From: Gracilaria domingensis
Lineage: Eukaryota > Rhodophyta > Florideophyceae > Gracilariales > Gracilariaceae
Reading direction: 5' to 3'
DNA: 64,000 nucleotides
Assembly (NCBI GenBank): GCA_022539475.1
Contig: VCMS01000125.1
Location: forward strand, 1-64,000
Positions within the stretch are counted from its first letter, which is position 1, and every line of letters begins with the position of its first letter. Below the pieces are notes generated by a model, which saw nothing but the letters and a program-made list of their open reading frames with translations, was not told the DNA's origin and made no database searches. The position numbers and the translations under genes were made by a program. Shown in pieces: positions 1-10,717 of this stretch.

Positions 1-426
1 CAGTAAACAAGTCGGGCAGTCAAGAAACCAATGTTACTGCAAATAAACCTTACGATGGCCAACGGTGACAACCAAACATCAAGTGCAGTTAGTGTGTGTC
101 CAAGTCCACGGCTGTACCGTTCTACCAGTATACCAAGATCATAGTTCTGTTCTGTACGATTCGGATGTTCTGGAAACACCCTCCTTTTGTCACACACTCT
201 GAACTTCTTACTCATCTTTCGTATGGCAACGAAGACAACAGCTTCCGGTTCAAACAGATATCAACAACAGACAGTGAGAGCCTAAGTCTGAGGATGTTAT
301 TCTGACACCCTCCCTCTCTCACTGGCTTTGAACTTCTCTCGGAACGAAAATGCACCTCAGAGTCCTTCACAAAAGGGATCTAGATGTCCACAAGTGACCA
401 CATTCTAGACACCGAAAAACGAATGT
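1..426 (-). other. 3' end of element D (left copy), with two polypurine-tract-like motifs
   Basis: Read on the minus strand, this is the region downstream of the stem-loop array. It matches, inverted, the region before the LTR at 34910. Two polypurine tracts followed by TG are visible at about 306-330 (GAGAGAGGGAGGG then TGTC) and about 170-200 (AAAAGGAGGG then TGTT). Each is preceded by a GAAGTTCA-type string like the one before the copia-A 3' LTR. No credible coding frame is present. Bases 1 to about 50 diverge from the right copy, and I recognise nothing in them. The matching 3' LTR would lie outside the window. Confidence 0.5.
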
Positions 427-1345
427 TGCTCCGAGCATGTAACACATAACAACCTCTCGGAGCACCATTAATCACAGTACTTCAACCAGACATGCAAACA
501 CACGCAACCTTCTGGTTCAAGACCGATTTTCTGAACACCGGACATGCAACAAATAGCAACCTTCCAGTTCAACATCACCTTCGTAACAGCTGGACATGCA
601 AAAGAGAGCAACCTTCCAGCTCAACAAATCTCTTCAAACAGCGGACATGCAAAATCACCGCGACCTTCCGCGAATAACACACAAAGAGAATTGCAACACA
701 GGCATCCTGGACTTGCAAAATGACAACCTTCCAGGCCCCGTCCATACAAAATGATATCCTACGCACTCAGGCATGAAATACTCAACCTCCTGAGTCAATT
801 AGCTCTTTCATTCACACCGGACATGCAAACACATAGCAAACTTCCAGTGACAACAAACTGAAACAAAGAGCAAAACAAACATCACAAGCAATGAAACAAA
901 CACTCAGGCATGAAACACTCAACCTCCTGAATCGAACAGCTCTTCCATAACCCAGACATGCATACATGTAACAACCTTCTGGTAACATGAGAACAACATG
1001 GAGAGCAAAACACACATCACAAGTGATCAATAATACACTCAGGCATGAAACACTCAACCTCCTGAGTCAAACAGCTCTTCCATACACACCGGACATGCAA
1101 CCAAATAGCAACCTTCCGGTACAACATAAGTAAAGCGAAGAGCACAGCACACATCCCGGGCATACATAACGACAACCTTCTGAGCCTGCGTAAAGAAGTC
1201 GCGATAACAACGCACAAGTAACATCGCAACTTTCCAAAGTTGATACAAGGAAGAGCTCAGACATGTTCAACAACAAACACCCAGGAAGTGTCATAAACGA
1301 ATCTCACACACACAGTCTCAGGCAGGAAACACTCCACCTCCTGAA
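427..1345 (-). repeat. Array of about 14 variable-stem hairpins (element D, left copy)
   Basis: Read on the minus strand, each unit is a short stem, the loop motif AGGTTG, 8-10 variable bases, GCATG or TCATG, then the complementary stem. Stems differ between units yet pair. Examples: TGCTCCGAG/CTCGGAGCA at 427-464, AACCAGA/TCTGGTT near 484-517, AGCTGGA/TCCAGCT near 595-630, CCTGGA/TCCAGG near 708-740, ACTCAGG/CCTGAGT near 764-800, and ACCGGA/TCCGGT near 1090-1122. One unit pairs only with a G.U wobble on the minus strand, which favours that strand as the RNA. A higher-order repeat of about 130-145 bp (a CTCAGG hairpin plus a CCGGA or CCAGA hairpin) recurs about three times between 760 and 1125. 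No protein-coding frame is supported. Confidence 0.7.
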
Positions 1346-2463
1346 CTGTAGCGAGCATAACAACAACAAACTGCAAGCGATCGGGTGCATAAGGAACTAA
1401 GATTCCTGGTACCCTAGGGAGTCGGACCCCTGACCCCCGGAGACCCTCCGGGTAGGAAAGGACTTTCTTCTGTCTACCTCCTCCTGCGTTCCAGGAGAAG
1501 GCGCGTCGTTCTCTACGAGACGTCCAGAGGATGGTTAGTGACCAAAGATATGCCTTCACCAAGTTAAACCCTCTCTGGTCTCTTGCAAGAACTTGCGCGA
1601 CCCTGATACTGCAGGTACTATGACAAACCGAGGTACGCTTCCAGCAAGCAAACAATCAAGTTCACAAGCGGCCTGATCCTGAAAAGGAGGTCAGCCTACG
1701 ATACGTCGCCTCCCCGCAGCACCGCAGCAGTACGGATCAAAAGCTCGTTTCAGTTTGTCTTCCCAACAGATCAAGAACCCAACACACAGTCAGGTCACAC
1801 ACAACAAAGGTGAACCACCCCTGTTCGATGCAGTACGTCACGGCACCCCGTCAACTTCAGCACTCGCGGTACTACCAGGTCTTCCGACCGACACCGTTAT
1901 CTGCCCCGAAGGACCGGTGGGAGCCCGCTCGACAGCGCGTCCGAATTGGTTCAAGCCGCCAGACTAACGTCCCCGATTGCTCGGATCAACCGCTCGTCGC
2001 ACCGAAACCCAAGTGATCATCACAAATGCCGAGCACACAGGCAGTGCCCGGACTTCAACGAAAAAACGAATGCTGAGCACAACACACAAGTGCACAGACT
2101 TCAACGGCAACGGTACTCAACCCCTCGGATCAGAACCCGCAAACACGACACGCGGATCACAACAACGAAAACAGAGGCGAGAAACCAACAAAGCTGATAG
2201 CGATCGACGAAAACGAAAATGAACTAGAAACCAAAAGAATCACGAAAGTAGAACAACGTCGAACCACTACCACCACAACGCCCTCAGAGAGGAACGCAAA
2301 CCAAAAGGGAAATACAACACCACCAAACCGGTCAACGACAAGAAACACGACGAAAAGAAAACATCGAAAACATCAACAACGGCGTTCAACAACACGGACG
2401 GCGGTGAGGGAGAGCGGCGAAAAGGGAAACCTCAAGACGAACGACAACGGCAGAGGTCAGCGG
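1346..2463 (-). other. Leader (5' UTR) of element D, related to the copia-A leader
   Basis: The minus-strand sequence between PBS and hairpin array is alignable by eye with the copia-A leaders at 8690-9918, 17797-19025 and 31429-32684. It carries the same paired motif near 1400-1450: a CCCGGAGG/CTCCGGG-type stem followed by AGGGGTC...CTCCCT. The short ORFs in it are not conserved as proteins. It connects D to copia-A: D has a copia-A-like LTR, PBS and leader but no gag-pol. Confidence 0.6.
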
Positions 2464-2479
2464 GGCTGGGCCCATAACC
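2464..2479 (-). other. Primer binding site, initiator tRNA-Met internal type
   Basis: The minus-strand GGTTATGGGCCCAGCC immediately follows the LTR end (...CTAACA). It is complementary to the anticodon stem-loop region of eukaryotic initiator tRNA-Met (CTGGGCCCATAACC), not to a tRNA 3' end. Priming by a half tRNA is known for Drosophila copia. Confidence 0.75.
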
Positions 2480-3261
2480 TGTTAGAGGTTATAGCTGGGA
2501 TCAGAAAGTTGACATGAGGAAGGATGGGGGGATGCAAGGGAAGTTCGCCAGCTCTGGCTCGGAATTTACTTGGAGGCGCTCGAGTCACCGCTTATATAGA
2601 ACTACTTTGCGACACCATCGCACAACTCCAACTCCAAGCAATCTCTAAACCACTAGCTAGAGACACTCAATACTACCAATCATCTTCTAACATAACATGT
2701 TAACACTCCCACACTATCATGGCAGCTTACCTCAACAAAGCACAACAGTGCACAACAGTGCACAACAACTTACGTGCCTACACATAACCATGACCATGCA
2801 CAGATTCACATAGTGCCAACACACTGTAATCCATACACGACACCATAACAGTTACGTACAAGCTCACCAACTAACACGTCACCACAAACTCACTCCAAGT
2901 CCTACGTCACCAACAACACCACACTGTAATCCTCTTGACACCACATCAACTCTTCACCATAGTGCCCAAGTTACACCAAGCTGTCCTACATGTCCACGTA
3001 CATACGTGTGTACCCTGTGCATCATGTACAGTATGCCCAGTGTACTAGCTACACACGTGTACTCCGGAAACAACCCATTAGCGCCACAACACTTGTACGA
3101 ATCACAATGCATATGAACATTTGCAGTAGCCAATCAGAATCCCGTTTCACGTTGAGTTTGCTCAGAGGCGCATATGCGCTTTTCCAACGGCACCCTCCAA
3201 AACAGCCCATGCTCCCCAGCACTTTTGGTTTTCAGTGACAGCACAGGGTCAACATCCAACA
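2480..3261 (-). repeat. Copia-A-type LTR (782 bp), 5' LTR of element D left copy
   Basis: On the minus strand it starts TGTTGGATGTTGACC and ends CTCTAACA (TG...CA), followed directly by the PBS. It contains a TATATAAG box near 2594 and the GCGCATATGCGC palindrome near 3170. The sequence is close to the other copia-A LTRs at 3848, 9935, 16996, 23084, 26596, 32701, 36288 and 41538. Confidence 0.75.
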
Positions 3262-3671
3262 CAAGTCCCACATCATCAACAAGTACCTGTAAACCACATG
3301 ACGTCAGTCACTTAGCTGCAACATGTTCCATTCATCCATACACACACATTTGCATGTAGCACAACTCAAACATGGTGTAAACTTCACAACACTGACAGTG
3401 CTGCCACCTGTACCTTGTGTGCACATACATAGCCTTCAACCCTGTACTTCATGACCACTGTACAACCTGTCATCGTTGTACCTTGTGGTCATCCCAGCTG
3501 AACGATAGCGTTCCAGTGTAGCCATAAACGTTCAACCCATACTGAGTATACCACACAGCAACGTAGTATACCAAACAGAACAACATCAATCTCGGTTTCA
3601 CGTATCAAGGTACCATTCTAGACTCCACACATCTCAACTGCTTGATGTCAGTGACAGCATGACTTCCAACA
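3262..3671 (-). repeat. 5' part of a type-C LTR joined to the copia-A LTR
   Basis: On the minus strand this begins TGTTGGAAGTCATGCTG. It matches about the first 410 bp of the 995-bp LTR at 34910-35904, then switches abruptly to a full copia-A LTR at 3261. Either a copia-A-type LTR entered a type-C LTR, or a recombinant LTR formed. On its right it abuts copia-B pol sequence (3672). Confidence 0.6.
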
Positions 3672-3847
3672 CTCTATGACAGTATGCCGTTGGATTGCTT
3701 GGTAACGAGCAAGAATGAGTACCGGTGCAAGAATATCCACGCGAGTGCGAAGTGCCAAGTACAGCAGAGACCCGATCATCTGCTGGTACAACTGCACATC
3801 CTGAGCCGATTTGTCCTCCTCTCCGCAAGTCCGGAGAAGAATGACTC
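3672..3847 (-). pseudogene. Copia-B pol fragment (end of RT), left of the A1 insertion
   Basis: The minus-strand frame reads LYQQMIGSLLYLALRTR then VDILAPVLILARYQ, the conserved stretch that follows the RT core in copia elements. It is the continuation of the copia-B gag-pol at 10718-14320, which stops at SPMVES. The two pieces are separated only by A1, and 3843-3847 (GACTC) duplicates 10718-10722. The fragment is cut at 3671 by the type-C LTR, so the RNase H part of B1 is absent here. Confidence 0.8.
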
Positions 3848-4637
3848 TGTTAGAGGTTATAGCTGGGATCAGAAAGTTGACATGAGGAAGGATGGGGGAT
3901 GCAAGGGAAGTTCGCCAGCTCTGGCACGGATTTACTTGGAGGTGCTCGAGTCACCGCTTATATAGAACTACTTTGCGCAACCATCGCACAACTCCAACTC
4001 CAAGCAATACCTAAACCACTAGCTAGAGACACCCAATACTACCAATCATCTTCTAACATAACATGGTAACACTGCCACACTATCATGACAGCTTACAACA
4101 ACAAAGCACAACAACGCACAACAGTGCACAACCGTGCACATCAAGTTACGTGCCTACACATAACCATGACCATGCACAGATTCACATAGTGCCAACACAC
4201 TGTAATCCGTACACGCCACCATAACAGTTACGTACAAGCTCACCAACCAACACGTCACCACAAACTCACTCCAAGTCCTACGTCACCAACAATACCACAG
4301 TGTAAACCTCTTGACAGCGCATCTACTCTTCACCATAGTGCCAAAGTCACATGAAGCTGTCCTACATGTCCACGTACATACGTGTGTACCCTGTGCATCA
4401 TGTACAGTATGCCCAGTGTACTAGCTACACACGTGTACCCCGGAAACAACCCATTAGCGCCACAACACTTGTACCAACCACAATGCATATGACCATTTGC
4501 AGTAGCCAATCACAAGCCCGTTTCACGTTGAGTTTGCGCAGAGGCGCATATGCGCTTTTCCAACGGCACCCTCCAAAACAGCCCATGCTCCCCAGCACTT
4601 TTGGTTTTCAGTGACAGCGCAGGGTCAACATCCAACA
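3848..4637 (-). repeat. 3' LTR of A1 (790 bp)
   Basis: On the minus strand it runs TGTTGGATGTTG...CTCTAACA. It follows the polypurine tract AGAGGGGGGG (4638-4647) and is flanked on the outside by GACTC. It contains a TATATAAG box near 3960 and the GCGCATATGCGC palindrome near 4545. Confidence 0.85.
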
Positions 4638-4657
4638 CCCCCCCTCTGTCACTGACT

Positions 4658-7600
4658 TCAAACTTCTATGTGGATCACACCACCGGCTTCGCGGAACTTC
4701 TCGTGCTTCACTCGCGCAAGTGGCTTATTCAGCATGTCGGCAACCATGGAATCCGTCGGGCAGTAGAACAGCACAATCGACTTGGCCTGCAGAGCTTCTC
4801 GAGTGAAGTGGAACCGAATGTCAATGTGCTTGGTTCGCCTGTTCACCACTCCATTTCGAGCAAGGTCAATGCTGCCCTGGTTGTCAACATACATGGGAGT
4901 GGTTCAACCAGCAGCTTCACAGACCCGTCTGCTTCCATACCAATCACACTGCCAATGCCGTTCCAAAGTCGCCTAAGCCAGATCGCCTCCTTGGTGCCAG
5001 AGCACAAGCTCACGTACTCAGCCTCTGCACTCGACAGAGCAACTACCTCCTGTTGACGAGAAGACCACGACACAGCACCACCGCACATCATGAACAAGTA
5101 TCCACTAGTGGACTTGCGGTTGGCAACATCGCCAGCCCAGTCAGAGTCCACATAGCCGTGCAGTTGCAAATCGGTGCTGGAGCCATACGTCAACCCGAAC
5201 GTGGTAGTGCCATTGAGGTAGCGAAGAACACGCTTGACCGCCTTCCAGTGAGTGTTTCCCGGCTTCTCAACATACTTGGCCAGCTTAGCCACAGCATATG
5301 AGATGTCTGGACGAGTTCCCACAGACAGATACATGAGGCAGCCAATCGCCTGACGATACGGTACATGCGTGAGCACTTCCTCCTCAACAGACAAGTCCAC
5401 ACCGCACTCCATAGGAGTGTCAACGGGTTTCGACAGCTGCATGCCAAATCGCTCCAGGACCTTGTTCGTGTACGCTGACTGAGTCAAGTACAGCTCTCGC
5501 TTGGTTCTGTCTCGATGGATTTCAAATCCAAGAACCATGCGAGCTTCTTTGAGGTCCTTCATGCGGAAACGACTTGACAGCTCTGCCTTCACACGTTCCA
5601 CGGTTTTCATGCTCGGACTCGCAATCAGCAAGTCGTCAACATACAGAGCAATGATAACCAAGAAACCCAGTATGATCCCGGTGTAGACACACTCGTCTGC
5701 GTCATTCGGCTTGAGGTGCATTTCACCAACAAGGAAGGCGTATATCTTGGCGTGCCACTGTCTTGGTGCTTGTCTAAGCCCATAGATCGCTTTCTTCAGT
5801 CGGCACACCAAGTCCTCCTTTCCCTGCTGTGTGAATCCCATTGGCTGCTCCATGTACACTGTCTCGTCAAGGTCACCGTTCAGAAAGGCAGTCTTCACAT
5901 CCATCTGGTGCAAGTGGAAGTCTCGTACGGCAGTCACTGACAGGATCATTCTGATGGATGTGAACTTCACCACAGGTGCATATGTCTCTGAGAAGTCCAC
6001 ACCCTCGATCTGCAGGAAGCCTCTTGCAACTACACGAGCCTTGTAACGCACTGTCGGTTCACCAGATGACGAAGCCTCATACTTCTGTACATACACCCAC
6101 TTGGACGAAATCACGTTGCTGTCTGCTGGCCTTGGCACTAGATCCCATGTGTCATGCTCCATCAATGACTCGTACTCACTCTTCATCGCCTTCTTCCAAG
6201 CTTCGGAATCAGGACGTGACACTGCGTCACCGTACGACGAAGGAGTATCATCACTGGCTGTAAGGAAAGCACTGGCACCACGCCACCACGAGGATGGCGT
6301 CTTTCTCTGACGTGTGGATCTACGAAGGGGCTGCGTCTCTGTCACTTCCGGCTCATCTTGTGGAACTGGTGTGGTGTCTTCATCCGTACTGGCATTCGTG
6401 GTACTCTCATGAGAAGCTGGTGCAGAAGGATCATCTTCAGAATGATCGGCGGATGTGTCGGAGGTTGGGGCTTCAGCAGATACCGACTTGTCGACCAAGT
6501 CGATATCCGCATAGTCCTCGTGTTCAGAGTGCTCGTCACTTTCAGTTGCAGAGCACTCGTCAAACCTCACATCTCGTGACACAATCACCTTCTTCTTCTG
6601 GCTGTCCCACAACTTGTACCCGTGGGAGCCTGAAGTGTACCCAATGAAGATGGCTTCCACTGCACGCTCTTCCAGCTTCTTCAACTTGTGATCAACCACC
6701 TTGTACCAGCAACGGCTACCAAACACACGCAGATTGCTCAGATCAGGCTTCTGTCCATGCCACAGCTCAAACGGAGTCACGTCACTCGGAAGCGCTTTGC
6801 AGGTCACTCTGTTGCGCACATACACAGAAACATTCAGAGCCTCAGCCCAAAAGCTTTTTGGCACATTCTTGTGATGCAATATTGACCTGACCAAGTCCAT
6901 GAGTGTGCGATTGAACCTCTCGGCAAGCCCGTTCTGCTGTGGATTATAAGGCACAGTTCGCTGATGCTCAATACCGTACTGCTCAAGCTTTTCGGAGAAC
7001 CGATTGGACAAGTACTCACCACCATTGTCAGTGCGTAATGCACGCAACACACTCTTGCGAGCGGTGATGGTTAACACTTTCCTGCCCATCTGGTTCTCCA
7101 CAAACCTGAGCCACTTGATGAACATCCGAACACCTCATCCTTCGTCTTGAGCATGTACAAGAAGCAGTAGCGGCTGTGGTCATCGATGAATGTGACAAAG
7201 TAGTGCGAGCCTCCCAAGGACTTCACGTTCACTGGACCCGATATATCAGAGTGTACCAGGTCCAGTACGTGTTCAGCTCGTTCCCCCCCTTGCTTGGGAG
7301 TCGGAGCACGGGTTGCTTTGCCCACTACACAAGAGCCACACACATCCAGCTTCTGAGCCACATCCACATTCAGACCTGACACAACACCGTTTCGAGCCAT
7401 CTGCTTGATGCCTTCCACATTCACATGAGCCATTCGAGCATGCCAAAGAGACAAGTCTGACACAAGCGCACTGTCCGTGTCCGTGAACTGATCTGCAGCA
7501 GTGCAAAGGTAGTACAGGTCTTTGACGCGGCGCCCAACGGCAACCACTTTTGACCCCTTGTACACACATACCTTTTCTTTGTCAAACACTACCGTGCAGC

Positions 7601-8689
7601 CCAGATCACAAATCTGTGACACAGACAACAAATGGTACCGTAAGTTGGGCACGTGTACCACCTGCTTTAGCTTGCACTTACGCTTGGACCCTTCAACTGT
7701 CAGATCGAGCTCCACACTTCCGTGACCAACAGACTGCAACTTGGAATCATTGCCGATACTCACACCCGACGACACCTTTGTCTCGTACGTTTGGAACATT
7801 GAGTCATCATAAGTCATGTGTGCAGTAGCTCCAGAGTCAACAATCCAGTCACTGTTAGTGGCCTTGTCGGCACCATTCGCAATGAGGCATACAAAGTCAG
7901 AATCGCTGCCGCCCGTACCTTGCTCATCGTTGAGCGCGGTATGTACACTTGGGTGAGCAGCATCGATCTGATCCTTGTTAGCCCCATCACGTTGCTTTTT
8001 GAAACAGTTCTTCTGGATATGACCCTTTATGCCACAATAGTAACACACAACCGACTTCAATGACTTCCTACGAAACTGGCGTCCCAAGAGTGCAGCATCA
8101 ACACCGGACTCCTCCTTGGCACGATCACTCATACGTTGCTCTTCTTGCAATAAACGGCTCTTCACAAACTCCATAGTGAGTTGGCGATCTCCGATCGTGG
8201 TGTCAATTGCAACAATGAGGTGCTCAAAACGATCCGGAAGTCCACATAGAGCAGCCATAGCAATGTCCTCTTCTTCAACGTTGACGTCCATACTCTTGAG
8301 GTCGGAGGCCAAGTGCCGAACACGATTGATGAATTGCAACATCTTCTCGTCCTCGCGCATTTTGACAGAGTAGAAGGCACGTCTGGCGTTGATTCGGTTA
8401 AGAAGAGTCTTACGTTGAAACACATTGCAAATGGCCTTCCATGCGTCAGCAGCAGTCTCGATGTCTCGAATGTGATCCAAGTGCTCGTCGGCAAGCGTGA
8501 GTCCAATGATAGCTCTAGCCCTTTCGTCGCGGATTTGCCACTTTACCAGTTCTCTTCATCCGTGGGTGCAGAAGTGGTGAGATGGTTCTTGAGGTCTTTC
8601 AGTGCAAGTACATACTGAATCTTCTGCTTCCAAGTATGGAAGTTATCCTCACCCAACTTCTCGATCTTGAGCCCACTAAACGAGTCCAT
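4658..8689 (-). pseudogene. Gag-pol polyprotein of copia-A A1, three frameshifts
   Basis: ATG at 8687-8689 (MDSFSGLK), as in the intact copies at 19026 and 31428. All copia domains are present: Gag with CCHC zinc knuckle, protease DSGA, integrase (HSDISGP, TDNGGEY, NGLAERFNR), RT (AFLNGDLDE, YVDDLL) and RNase H (DSDWAGD, SSAEAEY). The frame is broken by single-base deletions near 8550 (after Gag residue 46), near 7128 (integrase) and near 4900 (RNase H). Elsewhere the protein closely matches the intact copies. Virion proteins, cDNA synthesis and integration would need to be supplied in trans. Since all three lesions are one-base losses, sequencing or assembly error cannot be excluded. Confidence 0.85.
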
Positions 8690-9918
8690 GATGTAAGAGA
8701 GGAACTGCAGCGAACCAGATAATGCGGTGGCAGACAGGCGGCAATAGCAAACGACAGCGGTAAACAACAACAGCAAACAACAACAACAAACAACAACAAA
8801 CAACAATAACAACAAACAACAACAACAATAAAGATGAATATCGGGTGCAAAAGGAACTAAGATTCCTGGTACCCTAGGGAGTCGGACCCCTGACCCCCGG
8901 AGACTCTCCGGGTAAGAAACGACTTCTGCAGTCTACCTCCTCCTGCGTTCTAGGAGAAGGTGCGTCGCTCTCTACGAGACTTCCAGAGGATGGTTAATGA
9001 CCGAAGATATGCCTTCACCAAGTAAAACCCTCTCTGGTCTCTTGCAAGAACTTGCGCGACCCTGAAACTGCAGGTACTATGACAAACCGAGGTACGCTTC
9101 TAGCAAGCAAACAATGAAGTTCACAAGCGGCCTGATCCTAAAAAGGAGGTCAGCCTACGACACGTCGCCTCCCCGCACCACCGAAGCAGTACGGATCAAA
9201 AGCTCGTTTCAGTTTGCCTTCGCCACAGATCAAGAACCCAACACAAAGTCAGGTCAGCAACAATAAAGGTGGACCACCTCCTGTCCAGTGCAGTACGTCA
9301 CGGCACCCCGTCCACAAATGCCCCCGCGAAGAATACCAGGTCTTTCGACCGACACCGTTATCTGCCCCTAAGGACCGGTGGGAAACTCGCAAGACGGAAC
9401 AAATGCTTTGGTTCAAGCCGCCAGACTAACGTCCCCGATTGCTCGGATCAACCGCTCGTCGCACCGAAACTCAAGTGATCACCACACCTGCCGAGCACAC
9501 ACGCAGTGCACGGACTTCAACAGAAACGAATGCTGAGCACAACACACAAGTGCACAGACTTCAACAACACAAGGTCCTCAACCTCTCGGATCAGAACCCA
9601 CAAAGACGACGTGGGGATCCCAACAATAATAACAGAGGGAGACCAAACGAAGCGGATAGCGATCGACAACACGGGCAACAACGAGCGCCCAAACACAATC
9701 ACGATAGAAAGTCAACGTCGAACCACCACCAACAAAACGCCCTCAGGGAGGAACGAACGACCGAAAGAAGAAAGTCAACACCGACCAACGATACGGTCAA
9801 CACACCCGACGCAACGGAGAAGGGAACGAAAGGGAAAACAGCGAAGCGGATGAACGGCGGTGAGGGAGAGCGGCGAGAATCAGCGGCGAGAGGGAACGAT
9901 AACGGCAGAGGTCAGCGG
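8690..9918 (-). other. Leader (5' UTR) of A1
   Basis: About 1.2 kb between PBS and gag ATG. It holds a (GTT)n-rich tract (8755-8830), the paired leader motif near 8870-8915, and sequence shared by all copia-A copies. Frames within it are low-complexity or not conserved, so I call no gene. Confidence 0.7.
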
Positions 9919-9934
9919 GGCTGGGCCCATAACC
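9919..9934 (-). other. Primer binding site of A1
   Basis: Minus-strand GGTTATGGGCCCAGCC directly after the LTR end, complementary to the anticodon region of initiator tRNA-Met. Confidence 0.75.
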
Positions 9935-10717
9935 TGTTAGAGGTTAAGCTGGATCAGAAAGTTGAAGAAAGGATGGGGAATGAAGGGAAGTTCGCCAGCT
10001 CTGGCACGGATTTACTTGGAGGTGCTCGAGTCACCGCTTATATAGAACTACTTTGCGCAACCATCGCACAACTCCAACTCCAAGCAATACCTAAACCACT
10101 AGCTAGAGACACCCAATACTACCAATCATCTTCTAACATAACATGGTAACACTGCCACACTATCATGACAGCTTACAACAACAAAGCACAACAACGCACA
10201 ACAGTGCACAACCGTGCACATCAAGTTACGTGCCTACACATAACCATGACCATGCACAGATTCACATAGTGCCAACACACTGTAATCCGTACACGCCACC
10301 ATAACAGTTACGTACAAGCTCACCAACCAACACGTCACCACAAACTCACTCCAAGTCCTACGTCACCAACAATACCACAGTGTAAACCTCTTGACAGCGC
10401 ATCTACTCTTCACCATAGTGCCAAAGTCACATGAAGCTGTCCTACATGTCCACGTACATACGTGTGTACCCTGTGCATCATGTACAGTATGCCCAGTGTA
10501 CTAGCTACACACGTGTACCCCGGAAACAACCCATTAGCGCCACAACACTTGTACCAACCACAATGCATATGACCATTTGCAGTAGCCAATCACAAGCCCG
10601 TTTCACGTTGAGTTTGCGCAGAGGCGCATATGCGCTTTTCCAACGGCACCCTCCAAAACAGCCCATGCTCCCCAGCACTTTTGGTTTTCAGTGACAGCGC
10701 AGGGTCAACATCCAACA
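9935..10717 (-). repeat. 5' LTR of A1 (783 bp)
   Basis: On the minus strand it starts TGTTGGATGTTG at 10717 and ends CTCTAACA at 9935. It is nearly identical to the 3' LTR of the same element apart from small deletions within about 45 bp of the internal end. The right flank GACTC (10718-10722) is the target duplication. Confidence 0.85.

Larger units (their letters stand above)
3848..10717 (-). mobile_element. Complete copia-A element A1 with 5-bp target duplication
   Basis: A full Ty1/copia element of about 6.87 kb on the minus strand: 5' LTR 9935-10717, PBS 9919-9934, leader 8690-9918, gag-pol 4658-8689, polypurine tract 4638-4647 and 3' LTR 3848-4637. GACTC flanks both ends (3843-3847 and 10718-10722), and the interrupted copia-B pol reads on across the two flanks. 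The LTRs look nearly identical except for the first 45 bp (plus strand), so insertion appears recent. The gag-pol nevertheless carries three one-base deletions. Confidence 0.9.

Noticed and set aside
427-1345. CRISPR-like array in element D
   Set aside because: Units are variable in sequence with paired stems and no unique spacers between identical repeats; the surroundings are LTR retrotransposons of a eukaryote.
9439-10149. 236-aa open frame in the copia-A leader and LTR
   Set aside because: It crosses the PBS and LTR boundary, is basic and low in complexity, and is opposite in direction to gag-pol; other copies break it.
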